From NCBI GenBank assembly GCA_937897985.1, contig CALCBD010000018.1:186001-250000 (forward strand): 64,000 bases of DNA, read 5' to 3'. This document shows positions 18,613 to 28,900 of the stretch, in pieces. A program made the position numbers and the translations under genes. Below the pieces are notes generated by a model. That model saw only the letters and a program-made list of their open reading frames with translations. It searched no databases and had not been told where the DNA came from. Within the stretch, counting starts at the first letter, position 1, and each line of letters starts with the position of its first letter. This DNA comes from an uncultured Paludibacter sp. GTDB taxonomy: Bacteria; Bacteroidota; Bacteroidia; Bacteroidales; Paludibacteraceae.

Positions 18613-20442
18613 TTATTTTTGTTGTTCTATTAAATGAAGGTATTCATTCAGATAGAATTTATATACATCACGCGGGTTAACTTTGTGTTTTTTGCAAACT
18701 GCAGCAGCTATACCCACTGCAGCTCCCATTTGACCGTTAGTATTCATTACACGTGGTCCTCCCAGACCGGTGTGTGAACAGCTGAAATTACGTCCGGCCA
18801 TGAATAAATTGCTGATATTCCGTGAATATAATGAACGGTAAGGGATGCTGTACATACCGGCTTTATAAAATATAGCCTCCGATATAAAATCCGGCATCTC
18901 TTTGTCACGAAGGTTTTCCTGATAATGCACATCCACAGCGCGTGTTTCAAATACGACAGCATCTTCAAATGGTGTTGAATGCCGAATGTCGTTGAAAGTA
19001 TAAATATAATCGCCTGTCAACCGACGTGACTCACGTTTACCCAGCTGATATGCCACCCATTTTAACTGCAGACTGTCTCTGTCCTGAGCATTACTAAAAT
19101 TGTACGGTACTATTTTTCCGTTTACAATCATTTTAGTTTGTTCGGTAGGATGTTTATAGTTATAGAACGAACCGTATATTGCCCTGAAAAAATGATCGCG
19201 AATTGTTTCGGCATCTTCAATCTGATTCAGGTCATTTTTTGAATACTCCCACTGCCATTCTCCATTTTTAAAGGCAAAGTTTTTAGCCACATCCATTGCC
19301 CATGGCACCCGGGGGAAATCAGCAACAGCACCTGAATTTTCCGAATTCCACAAAAGCGAAGATCCCATTACAACACTATCTTCCTTTTCAGGGCTCCAAA
19401 GCCAACCATATTTATCCAGTTCTTCGTTGTATTTCGAAGCCGGTTCACGACCGTAATTATAATCAGCGCCGGCCCGATAACCTATCCAGCCATCTCCTGT
19501 ACAATCCACAAAAAGCGGAGCTTCAAAGCGGATTATTTTTCCTGTGGATATATGTTTTGCATCTACCGAGCTGATTTTATGCTTTCTCGTTTTTACTTCA
19601 AAAGCTCTGTAATTCAAAAATAAACTCAGATTCTGAATTTTCATCATATTATCCATGCGTTTCTTCTGATCATTTTCAGCTTTCGCTGATCCGTTAGGAT
19701 AATGTTCTGTATCAATTAGTTTAAGAATCCGGTCGAACTTGCCATGTATGCCCAGTGTGTGAACTCTTACTTCTGAACTGGCATTGCCGCCCAACAACGG
19801 ACGGTCGTGAACAAGAGCGACTTTCATTCCCTGCCCGGCAGCAGCAATGGCTGCAGAACAACCGGCTATGCCACCACCAACTATTACCAGATCAAACTTT
19901 TGCAATTGAGGTTTGATGCCATTTTTAACATCTTCCTGTTTTTGTCGGACTTTTAATTCAGATAAAGTAAGCGGTAATTTTTCATCTTTGTTTCTACTTA
20001 TGCATATAGCATCACATCGTCCTTCAAAGCCTGTCAAATCATGAACTGTAAGTTCTTTTTCACCTTCGAAGAGGCTGATTTCTCCCGCATATTCCCAGTT
20101 CCAGCCTGTGTTTGTGCCCAATTCATTACTCAGTTGTTTACCATCAATCAACAGCAAAAAACGCCCCGGAGCTGCATGGTTGCCGGGTACCCAGTTTTTG
20201 GTACGAGCCCAGACAAAATACTTTCCCGTTTTTTTTATATTTATTCGTGTTGTAGCATCCTTAACAGGAATTCCCATACCGTGAGCCAGTAAATATGGTG
20301 AGCCCATCTGATCCGCAAACTGCTGGTCAATCACCCAGCCTCCGGGATTAGAAAAGCTTTCGGCTTCAATAAATACAGATTGTGCATATACGTTAATAAA
20401 ACCGGGGAAAAAAAACAGAAAGATGAAAAGCAGCTTATTCAT
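18613..20442 (-). CDS. Secreted FAD-dependent oxidoreductase with N-terminal carbohydrate-binding-like domain
   Basis: Redox enzyme of the PF12831-type FAD family; substrate unknown. The 609-residue protein has a signal peptide (to about residue 20), a beta-sandwich at about 22-150 (FIEAESFSNPGGWVIDQ start, as in several carbohydrate-binding modules), and a Rossmann fold with VGGGIAG at 188-194. LLGGNASSEVRVHTLG and FVDCTGDGWIGYRAGADYNYGRE are hallmarks of this group. The C terminus has the flavin-contacting NLFMAGRNFSCSHTGLGGPRVMNT. It is divergent from the GH128-sulfatase operon and shares its operator half-sites. An oxidative step on a sugar unit is a plausible but unproven role. The signal peptide implies a periplasmic or outer location, unusual for a flavoenzyme. 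Confidence 0.85.
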   Translation of the reverse strand: MNKLLFIFLFFFPGFINVYAQSVFIEAESFSNPGGWVIDQQFADQMGSPYLLAHGMGIPVKDATTRINIKKTGKYFVWARTKNWVPGNHAAPGRFLLLIDGKQLSNELGTNTGWNWEYAGEISLFEGEKELTVHDLTGFEGRCDAICISRNKDEKLPLTLSELKVRQKQEDVKNGIKPQLQKFDLVIVGGGIAGCSAAIAAAGQGMKVALVHDRPLLGGNASSEVRVHTLGIHGKFDRILKLIDTEHYPNGSAKAENDQKKRMDNMMKIQNLSLFLNYRAFEVKTRKHKISSVDAKHISTGKIIRFEAPLFVDCTGDGWIGYRAGADYNYGREPASKYNEELDKYGWLWSPEKEDSVVMGSSLLWNSENSGAVADFPRVPWAMDVAKNFAFKNGEWQWEYSKNDLNQIEDAETIRDHFFRAIYGSFYNYKHPTEQTKMIVNGKIVPYNFSNAQDRDSLQLKWVAYQLGKRESRRLTGDYIYTFNDIRHSTPFEDAVVFETRAVDVHYQENLRDKEMPDFISEAIFYKAGMYSIPYRSLYSRNISNLFMAGRNFSCSHTGLGGPRVMNTNGQMGAAVGIAAAVCKKHKVNPRDVYKFYLNEYLHLIEQQK

Positions 20443-20477
20443 TTGATGTGTATTTTGTTTCGTAGAATCCTCTGATG

Positions 20478-20545
20478 CAAAAATAATCTATTATAATGAA
20501 AATATTATCCGAAACCGGTTCAAATTCGTGTGGTAATGTTTCAAA
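20478..20545 (-). promoter_or_regulatory. Promoter with TTGAA-class direct repeats for the FAD oxidoreductase
   Basis: Read on the minus strand: half-site 1 TTTGAAACAT (20545 to 20536), half-site 2 TTTGAACCGG (20524 to 20515), 21 bp apart. The -7 box TATTTTTG (20485 to 20478) starts 39 nt after half-site 2. It faces the plus-strand promoter at 20610, which uses the same half-site sequence. Confidence 0.65.
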
Positions 20546-20609
20546 AACAGTAGGATACAGATAATAATTTCTAACTGGCATAAAATATAATCTCTGTATT
20601 TAAAATCAG

Positions 20610-20677
20610 ATTGAACCGATTATCAACCTTATTGAACCGGGCATTAACTTTAAATTGCAGTAATAAAACTATCTTTG
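20610..20677 (+). promoter_or_regulatory. Promoter with TTGAACCG direct repeats for the GH128-sulfatase operon
   Basis: ATTGAACCGA (20610-20619) and ATTGAACCGG (20631-20640) are 21 bp apart and agree at 16 of 21 positions over the full period. The -7 box TATCTTTG (20670-20677) starts 39 nt after the second half-site. No -33 TTG lies at the usual distance, so the promoter probably needs an activator. Confidence 0.7.
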
Positions 20678-20710
20678 CAATATACAAATCAGGCTATAAA
20701 TTACTATCGT

Positions 20711-22648
20711 ATGAAATCAGGAAGAATTCTTTTACTCATTCTTTTGAAGCTTGCTTTTTTATTTCCGGTGATATCACAAAATCTTGTGTGGACGGGGTTG
20801 GCGGGAGATGGAGCTTTTTTTAATGAGTCTAACTGGAAAAATTCAGTGACAAATGCAGCTCCTCCGGCGGGTACTCTCGATCCTGGTGTGCCCATTAATG
20901 CTCAGCTTGCCATACAAAATGCAGGTGCTGTGGTGGGTGGAACTTCAGGGGTTTCGAACGATATTCTATTTGGTACCGGCAATCTGACAATACGGAATTC
21001 TACCCTCAAACTGGCAGCAGGTAAAGGTATCGATATGGGTAATGCTAACAATTCATTAGCAATTGACAGCGCTGTTGTAACAACCGGTTTTTTGAAAAAC
21101 ACCACCCTGACTATTTCGGGTGACGCTAAACTATATCTTAATAATGTCAATCCATTCGATGCCTCCACAAATATTAACATTAGCTCGAACGATGCCTGGA
21201 TTTTTGTGCCGAATCTGAATGCTGATTCTGCATTGACTTCACATATTCCTCGTATTAAACTGAACGGAGCTTCGTTGGTTGATATGACCAATGCCCGTAT
21301 TTCGCAGTATTACAACGGCTGCGCTATTTCTGCCTATAATGCCGGATTAGCTCCTTTGCGGGTTTTCGATGCTTTAAATCTGAGTGGTTCTTATTCCGAT
21401 CTGACAGTTCAAAACATTTATTCAGGAACTGCAATCCCGGCCGGGCTCAATAACAAAATCGTATCATTTAAACTTAAAAAGGGTTATATGGCTACTTTTG
21501 CCGTAAACGACGATGGTACAGGTTTAAGTAAGGTTTATATTGCATCCGAATCGGATATTGTTATCAATTCTTTACCTCCGGCATTAACCAACAGCATTTC
21601 GTTTATACGCGTATTGCCCTGGAACTGGGTAAATAAAAAAGGAACCGGTGGTGATGTGGCCAATCCTTCCGGTTCATGGTTCTATAACTGGGGAACGGGT
21701 AGTAATTCTTCCAATGTAAGAGAATATGCTCCTATGTCATGGGGAAAATCAAGTCTGGACACACCGGCCAAACGTAATACTCTTATTGCTAAAAAGAAAA
21801 TTACACACATTATGAGCTTCAATGAAGCAGATAATTGTAATGATCAATCGGGACAATACGGACAACTTTGCGTACCGGATACCGCTGCAGTCAGTCATAA
21901 AAGCCTGATGAAAACCGGTTTGCGAATTGTTTCACCTTCCTGTCGCGAAAGTGAGGAGTTGATCTGGCTAAAAGCGGTGAATAACAAAATGATACCTGCA
22001 GGAACCCGAATGGATGTGATCGGTATGCACTGGTACGACTGGGGTGGATACAGTAGCGGAGCAGCTTCGGATGCCAACAGCATTTTTAACAGATTTAAGA
22101 ATAAGGTGATTGCAGCATATAACTATTATAAAATGCCAATCTGGATTACAGAATTCAATGCCAATAAAAACAGACCACGTGAAATTCAGGATGCTTTCCT
22201 GCTCTTAGCTTTGCCCTGGCTGGAAGCAACACCTTATGTGGAACGATACGCCTATTTTCAACCTGATGGTGGAAACGGAAGTTTCACTGACGCTAACGGA
22301 AACCTTACTACAACAGGTACCATTTACCGGAATCAGGTATCAACACCTTCTATCCCTGAGAATTATGTGAATTTTTATGTCAATAATCTGCAGTCGGGAA
22401 TGAATGAAATTTCGGAGATTAAAAATGTGGTTGACACAAAGGAACGTATAAACTTCCGGTTTAACCGGTCAAACCAACAGATTATTGTGAAATCGGAACT
22501 CGCGGATTCCGTAAGTTTATACAATCTTCAGGGAATGAATGTAAAGCAGATCAGACCAAACGAATCAACACAGCTTTCAGAGTTGACAAGCGGAATCTAT
22601 ATCCTGGCTTCTAAAGGGTTTTTCCCTGAAAAGATCATTATTTACTGA
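20711..22648 (+). CDS. GH128-like (Asl1-type) glycoside hydrolase with beta-helix-like N-terminus and T9SS domain
   Basis: Paralogue of the enzyme at 12080, likely a surface endo-glycanase acting on beta-1,3-linked glucan or a related backbone. The 645-residue protein has a signal peptide (about 1-23), an N-terminal WTG...NW beta-rich module to about 290, and a catalytic domain with FNEAD (candidate acid/base Glu372) and WITEFN (candidate nucleophile Glu481). The C terminus is a T9SS sorting domain (VSLYNLQGMNV, SGIYILASKG). The ricin-like and PKD-like parts of the paralogue are missing. I chose the ATG at 20711 over an upstream TTG because that TTG lies within the -7 box. Two sulfatase genes follow, 61 bp and 27 bp apart. 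Confidence 0.83.
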   Translation: MKSGRILLLILLKLAFLFPVISQNLVWTGLAGDGAFFNESNWKNSVTNAAPPAGTLDPGVPINAQLAIQNAGAVVGGTSGVSNDILFGTGNLTIRNSTLKLAAGKGIDMGNANNSLAIDSAVVTTGFLKNTTLTISGDAKLYLNNVNPFDASTNINISSNDAWIFVPNLNADSALTSHIPRIKLNGASLVDMTNARISQYYNGCAISAYNAGLAPLRVFDALNLSGSYSDLTVQNIYSGTAIPAGLNNKIVSFKLKKGYMATFAVNDDGTGLSKVYIASESDIVINSLPPALTNSISFIRVLPWNWVNKKGTGGDVANPSGSWFYNWGTGSNSSNVREYAPMSWGKSSLDTPAKRNTLIAKKKITHIMSFNEADNCNDQSGQYGQLCVPDTAAVSHKSLMKTGLRIVSPSCRESEELIWLKAVNNKMIPAGTRMDVIGMHWYDWGGYSSGAASDANSIFNRFKNKVIAAYNYYKMPIWITEFNANKNRPREIQDAFLLLALPWLEATPYVERYAYFQPDGGNGSFTDANGNLTTTGTIYRNQVSTPSIPENYVNFYVNNLQSGMNEISEIKNVVDTKERINFRFNRSNQQIIVKSELADSVSLYNLQGMNVKQIRPNESTQLSELTSGIYILASKGFFPEKIIIY

Positions 22649-22709
22649 TTTTCTTTAATTTTAATCTGATTATAAATACATTAGCTAATATCATAAAAAA
22701 ATATTTATT

Positions 22710-24245
22710 ATGAATATCAATTTTCTAAAATCACTCTCATTTTCACTGGTACCATTATCAGGTATTACTGCAGCTGACAAAGCCGTAACAAAACAAACAA
22801 AGCCGAATATTGTAATTATTTACGCCGACGATATTGGTTATGGCGATCTGAGTTGCTACGGATATTCAAAAGTTCCTACACCGAATGTAGATCAACTGGC
22901 TTCGGCCTCGGTAAGATTTACCAATGCACATTGTGTGGCTGCAACAAGTACTCCCTCGCGCTATTCGCTGCTTACCGGTGAATATGCCTGGAGAAAAGAA
23001 GGAACCGGGATTGCCGCGGGTGACGCTGCTATGATTATCAGACCTGAAAGACACACCATGCCTGAAATGCTGAAACAGGCAGGTTATGCAACTGCTGCAG
23101 TGGGTAAATGGCATTTGGGGTTGGGTGCCGAAACAGGTAAACAGAACTGGAACGGACAAATTACTCCGGGACTGAAAGAACTGGGATTCGATTATTCCTA
23201 TATAATGGCTGCAACAGGCGACCGTACTCCCTGCGTTTTCATCGAGAATGGTCGTGTGGTAAATCTCGATCCAAATGATCCGATTGCGGTAAGTTATATT
23301 AAAAATTTCGACGGACAACCAACAGGCAAAGATCATCCGGAGTTACTCCGTATGCATCCGAGTCACGGACATGATCAGGCCATTGTCAACGGGGTTTCTC
23401 GCATCGGGTTCATGAAGGGCGGTAAATCTGCTCTCTGGGTTGACGAAAATATTGCCGATACAATTACTGCTAAAGCACTTGGATTTATTGAGCAAAATAA
23501 AAACCGGCCTTTCTTTTTGTATTTCGGAACTCAGGATGTTCATGTGCCACGTTTACCTCATACGCGTTTTGCCGGCAAAAGCGGACTCGGACCACGTGGT
23601 GACGCCATTCTGGAATTCGACTGGATAGTAGGTGAGGTAACTAAGAAAATCCATGATCTGGGAATTGATAAAAATACCATTATAATTTTGTCGAGCGATA
23701 ACGGACCGGTGGTGGACGACGGATATCAGGATCAGGCCGTTGAATTGTTGGGAAGTCATAAACCCTGGGGACCTTTCCGTGGTGGTAAGTACAGTGGTTT
23801 TGAGGCCGGTACGCGAATTCCTCAGCTTGTTTGCTGGAAGGGGAAGGTGAAAGCGGGGGTCTCAGATGCATTGGTGAGTCAAATTGACTGGTATGCTTCA
23901 TTTGCAAACCTGGTAGGTTATAAACTGAAAAAAGATGAAGCACCCGACAGTAAAAACAATTTGAAATCGCTGTTTGGTACTGAAACTAAAAACAGGGAAT
24001 TCGTGGTGGAACAAAACCTGAATAATGTGCTGGGAATTGTTGTTGGAAACTGGAAATACATCGAACCGAGTAAATTCGGGAAAATGAACAAAGATACCAA
24101 TACTGAACTTGGAAATGATATCAGGCCTCAGTTGTATAACCTCCGGACCGACCCGGGCGAAACCAATAATCTTGCAGCTGAATATCCCGAAAAAGTGATT
24201 GAGCTTAGATCAAAACTCAATGAAATCAAATTGTCAAAAAAATAA
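22710..24245 (+). CDS. Family S1 sulfatase, Ser-type
   Basis: Hydrolyses sulfate esters on a glycan. The 511-residue protein has an N-terminal hydrophobic signal (about 1-21) and the metal-binding IIYADDIGYGD (Asp40, Asp41). The activation motif STPSRYSLLTG has Ser80 as the residue converted to formylglycine. VGKWHLGLG is the conserved Lys/His region and ILSSDNGPV the second metal site. The Ser form requires an anaerobic sulfatase-maturating radical-SAM enzyme, not encoded in this window. It shares an operon with a GH128-like enzyme and a second sulfatase, so the glycan attacked probably bears sulfate. I cannot assign the S1 subfamily by eye. Confidence 0.93.
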   Translation: MNINFLKSLSFSLVPLSGITAADKAVTKQTKPNIVIIYADDIGYGDLSCYGYSKVPTPNVDQLASASVRFTNAHCVAATSTPSRYSLLTGEYAWRKEGTGIAAGDAAMIIRPERHTMPEMLKQAGYATAAVGKWHLGLGAETGKQNWNGQITPGLKELGFDYSYIMAATGDRTPCVFIENGRVVNLDPNDPIAVSYIKNFDGQPTGKDHPELLRMHPSHGHDQAIVNGVSRIGFMKGGKSALWVDENIADTITAKALGFIEQNKNRPFFLYFGTQDVHVPRLPHTRFAGKSGLGPRGDAILEFDWIVGEVTKKIHDLGIDKNTIIILSSDNGPVVDDGYQDQAVELLGSHKPWGPFRGGKYSGFEAGTRIPQLVCWKGKVKAGVSDALVSQIDWYASFANLVGYKLKKDEAPDSKNNLKSLFGTETKNREFVVEQNLNNVLGIVVGNWKYIEPSKFGKMNKDTNTELGNDIRPQLYNLRTDPGETNNLAAEYPEKVIELRSKLNEIKLSKK

Positions 24246-24272
24246 TTATCGATTATCTGACACATTTTTTTT

Positions 24273-25676
24273 ATGAAAGTTATTAAAAGTATCCCTTTAA
24301 TTATCACATCAATAGGCGTTCAGCAGGTGTTTGCGTTGCAAAAACCGAATGTGGTTATGATGGTAGTTGATGATTTAGGATGGAAGGATCTCGGAGTGTA
24401 TGGCAGCGATTATCACAAAACACCTCAGATAGATCAGTTTTCGAAAGATGGTGTGATATTCAGCAATGCTTATGCAGCCTGTACGGTGTCTTCACCCACC
24501 CGTGCCAGCATAATGACGGGTAAATATCCTGCAAAACTTCATCTCACCGATTGGATTGAAGGACATAAAATGCCAAATGCCAAACTGAAAATTCCGGACT
24601 GGACCATGTATCTGCCTACGGAAGAAACCACTCTTGCTGAAGTTTTCAAAGCCAACGGCTATGCAACCATTCATATCGGTAAATGGCATTTGGGTGAATC
24701 GGATCAATATTGGCCCGAACATCAGGGTTTTGATATTAATATTGGTGGATGGTCAAAAGGTCAGCCCAATCTGGATAAGAAAGCCGATGCCAACGGTTAT
24801 TTTTCACCTTATGGAAATCCGAGGCTCACCAACGGTGAAAAAGGTGAATATCTCACTGAGCGTCTGACGGGCGAAGCATGCCGGTTAATTGAAAAATATA
24901 AATCTCAGCCTTTTTTTCTGAATTTGTGGTTTTACAATGTACATACACCTTTACAGGCCAAACAGGATAAAATTGAGAAATACAAAGCTATAGTCGACTC
25001 AACCAAACTGCAGAAAAACCCTACCTATGCAGCTATGGTCGAACATGTGGATGATGCGGTAGGAAAAGTGATTGCTCAACTCAAACGACTTGGCCTGTAC
25101 GAAAACACCATCATTATTTTAACTTCAGATAATGGGGGACTGATTGGTAACGGAATCAAAAAAGTGACTAATAATGCTCCATTGCGACTGGGTAAGGGCG
25201 AACGCTACGAAGGTGGTGTACGGATACCGCTGATCATTAAAACAACAAAACCTGTCGAACCTGATCGCTTGAACAACACTGCTGTAATGAGTATCGACTT
25301 CATGCCCACGCTTATTGACCTGGCTCAACTGAAGGTGGACAAAAAAGTGCAGAAAGACATTGATGGTGTCGATATAAAGCCACTCCTGAACTCAACGAAC
25401 GGAAAACTGAAACACAGAGCACTCTTCTGGCATTACCCGCACTACCATACCGAAGGCGCAACTCCTTACAGTGCAGTGCGCGATGGCGACTGGAAACTGA
25501 TTCATACCTACGAAACAAATACTTTTGAACTATATAACCTTAAAACTGACATTTCGGAAACTAAAAATCTGATTGACAGCGAACCAGCCATTGCCGCCAG
25601 ACTTAAAAATGAACTTGAAGTCTGGAAAAAGAAAATGAAAGCTCAAATGCCGACAGCGAAAGATGCATTGAAATAA
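24273..25676 (+). CDS. Family S1 sulfatase, Ser-type
   Basis: Second sulfatase, 467 residues, 27 bp after the first. A signal peptide covers about 1-22. The metal site is MMVVDDLGWKDLG (Asp33, Asp34). The activation motif is SSPTRASIMTG with Ser73 as the predicted formylglycine. IGKWHLGESD and ILTSDNGG are the other conserved blocks. It is clearly divergent from its neighbour (shorter, different inserts), so the two probably remove sulfate from different positions. Its 3' end abuts the remnant of a minus-strand ATPase gene. Confidence 0.93.
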   Translation: MKVIKSIPLIITSIGVQQVFALQKPNVVMMVVDDLGWKDLGVYGSDYHKTPQIDQFSKDGVIFSNAYAACTVSSPTRASIMTGKYPAKLHLTDWIEGHKMPNAKLKIPDWTMYLPTEETTLAEVFKANGYATIHIGKWHLGESDQYWPEHQGFDINIGGWSKGQPNLDKKADANGYFSPYGNPRLTNGEKGEYLTERLTGEACRLIEKYKSQPFFLNLWFYNVHTPLQAKQDKIEKYKAIVDSTKLQKNPTYAAMVEHVDDAVGKVIAQLKRLGLYENTIIILTSDNGGLIGNGIKKVTNNAPLRLGKGERYEGGVRIPLIIKTTKPVEPDRLNNTAVMSIDFMPTLIDLAQLKVDKKVQKDIDGVDIKPLLNSTNGKLKHRALFWHYPHYHTEGATPYSAVRDGDWKLIHTYETNTFELYNLKTDISETKNLIDSEPAIAARLKNELEVWKKKMKAQMPTAKDALK

Positions 25677-25689
25677 CTAAGGTCAGAAT

Positions 25690-25828
25690 CAGAAATCAAT
25701 TGTAAAAGTGTCGTTTTACCAACCTGACGCGGTCCAACCATAACCATTGCCTTCTTTTTAAAAAGGCGGTTGGCTATTGCCTTTTCTAATTCTCTGTTTA
25801 TGCATATAAGAGTTGAATTTTTCAACAA
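25690..25828 (-). pseudogene. 5' remnant of an AAA-family ATPase gene
   Basis: The minus strand encodes about 45 residues that match the start of the AAA ATPases often followed by a DUF4143 domain. INRELEKAIANRLFKKKA is followed by the Walker A segment MVGPRQVGKTTLL. The match then runs out as the frame enters the sulfatase 3' end. Full-length relatives are about 370-400 residues, so nearly all of the gene is missing. It is a deletion remnant, perhaps left when the locus was inserted or rearranged. Confidence 0.7.
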
Positions 25829-25964
25829 AAATATTTTGATTATTCAGTGATTTGCACAATCAAAACTCATTCAGAGATAAGTATATGATGAAGCCGAATT
25901 GTTTTCCGTACTTGAGACCGGCATGAACTAACCGTTAAAAAAAACCGAAAATTCACCTGAATAT

Positions 25965-28900
25965 TTATTTGTAATTTTCCTTTATAAACTGTTTGGGCGA
26001 TTTACCATATATTTTTTTGAAACTGGTGGTAAAGTAACTTGCTTCGTCGAAACCGGTCATTGCTGCTACTTCATTAATATTGTAGCGACCTTCTTTGAAC
26101 AGGATTACAGCTTTTTTCATACGTGTAATTTTCACAAAATCGTTGGGCGAATAACCGGTTACGGCGTTGAATTTGGTGTATAACAGCGATTTACTCATTC
26201 CCATTTCGCGTGCAAAATCGGTGATCGAAAAATCGGTATCGATGATATGGTCATCCACAATTTTGGTAGCTTTGCTCAGAAACAATGCATTGTGTTCATT
26301 CTCAGAAGAATCAGTCAGGTCAGCAGGTTTGCCCGTTTCAAGGAATTTTGCTCTCAGGATTTTACGGTTGGTAATTATATTCTCAATTTTCAGCTTCAGA
26401 TACTTTACATCAAACGGTTTCGGTATATAATCGTCGGCACCCAGTTTATATCCTTCCTCCACATGCTTCAAATCAGACATAACGGTGAGCAGGATAACCG
26501 GAATATGCGAAGTTTCGTATGTTTTCTTAATCTTCTCGCAAAGTTCAAATCCGTTCATTTCGGGCATATTATAGTCGCTCAGGACAATGTCGGGATTGAT
26601 GGATGGAATTTTTTCCCAGGCATCCCTGCCATTTTCGGCTGTACTTGTATTAAAATAATGACTGAGTGACATGTTGATATATTCGCGCAAATCCGGGTTG
26701 TCCTCTACAATCATCAGTTTGATTTTTTGACTGTCGATTTTTTCCGTTTCCACATCCGACTTTTCAAAATGTGAATCAGAATCAGCATTTTCATCCAATA
26801 AATCTGTATTTTTATAATGTTTATACCCTCTTCTCAGGCGAATGTAAAAATCGGAACCCTGATTCTCAAAACTTGTAACCCCGGTTTGTCCGTGGTGCAT
26901 ACTTACATAGTTTTTGATAAGCAATAAGCCCAGTCCCGAACCGGTCTCCTGTGAATTGATGGCATTTTCGGCTCTGTAGAATCGTTTAAAAAGGTTACGC
27001 GCAGCCGATTCGGGTATACCAATTCCATTGTCGGAAACATTGATTTGCCAATATGTTGTGGTATAGGTAAGTGAAATATCTATTGTTCCATCATTTCGTG
27101 AATATTTGATGGCATTCGATATCAGATTATCCAGGATTTTATCCATTTTTTGTTTGTCGTACCATTCAAACAGGTGGGCATCGGGCAGATGAAGTTCAAC
27201 AGAGATGTTTTTTCCCTGAGCCACCGGTTCCCAGAACATTTTCTTTTCGGCGAGTAATGCATTCAGGTTGTTTTTGGTAACCATCAACTGCTCTTCTGTC
27301 TCATACGATTTCTGAAAATCAAGCAGTTGTGAAACCATTTTGTTCATTTTTTCCAGGTTCGAGGTGACGAGTCCGAAGAGATATTTATTCCAGTCATCGA
27401 GCACAAGTTTCTCTTTCAACTCATAAATGGGTGAGCTGATGAGTGTAAGCGGTGTTCGTAAATCGTGGGTAGTGTTGATGAAAAATTTAATTTTTTCGGC
27501 CGTTCTGCGTTTTTCATACATGTTCGACAGGTAATTATATGCCCAGTATGCAATCAGTATGAGCAGAATAAATCCGGTTATTTTAGCAACTACCGTATTC
27601 CAGAACGGTGGATGAATTTCTACTTTCAATTCACGTTCACCCAGAATGATATTATTGTCGCCGATGGCTTTCAGTCTGAAAATGTATGTTTTGGGCGACA
27701 GATTGGTATAGTTCACCACTGTTTCGGTACTTGGTCCGACCCAATCCTGATCGAGTCCTTCGAGCTTCCACATGTACCTGCGTTTGGCATTGGGAGCAAA
27801 GTTGATGGTGGTAAAATTGAGTGAAAATGAATGATCACGATAGGTAAGGTTGAGCTTTTTCAGATTATTGATTTTATCTTTCAACGGAGAGTTCCTGTCG
27901 TTGGGTTGTGTTACCCTGTTGAACAGGCTGAAATCAGTGAACACTAATTTCGACATTGAAACGGTAGGTTCAATATCCTGCGGTTTAAAATAAGTTACAC
28001 CGTTATATGAGCCGAAGAAAAATTCGCCTGAAGCCGAAATTGCTTTTGACAACGGACGAAACGACATATCAGAAATTCCATCACCGGTTGTGAAATTAAC
28101 AATTGATTTGGTGCGGATATTAATTTTACTCAATCCGTTTTCGCCCGCAACCCACAGGTTATTTTTACTGTCCTTCAGAATTGAGTACATTATATCCGAT
28201 GTCAATCCGTTTTCCTGATTAAAATTCTGAATTTTACCGTTATTCAGATTACAAACACTTAAACCGCCGCCGTAGGATGTAAACCATAACACTGAATTTG
28301 ATTCGGGCAGCATATCGTACACACATAAACTTTTCAAATTCCGGTTATATTCCCATGATTTGTACGATAAATTGTTCAGAAACAGGCGATATATACCATT
28401 GGTGGTCGAAACCAGAAGTTCATCATTGTTCCGCTGTATGATGTTGTTAATCTGATATAACTGTATATTAGTGAATGTGTTGGTTTCCGGATTATATTTT
28501 GACAAAGGCCCTTTGATACCTCCAAACCAGATATTTTTGCGGTTATCTTCAAAAATCTTGTATACAAAATTGGTCCCGAGTGTATTTGATGTGCCGTCGC
28601 TTTTGAATTGTTTTATCAGAGTTCCGTTTTTGTCAAGCAAAAAAACACCCGAAGCATAGGTGCCCACCCAGATATTTCCATGGCTGTCCTGAAAGATGGT
28701 TAATACATTTTTCGAAAGCAATATTTTGTTCCAGATATTGGTGTTTTTATTCCATACAGAAATTCCGTTGTTTGAGCCGAACCAGATTTTTTGTGATGAA
28801 TCAACCATTATGCACCGCACTACTTTGGTTATCAGTGAGTTCGGGTTGTTTCGCTCGTGTCGGATTACTGAAAATCCTTCCCGTTTCGATTCTATAATAT

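Noticed and set aside
22866..23336. 156-codon minus-strand ORF inside the first sulfatase gene
   Set aside because: Antisense to the sulfatase active-site region; composition typical of a shadow frame.
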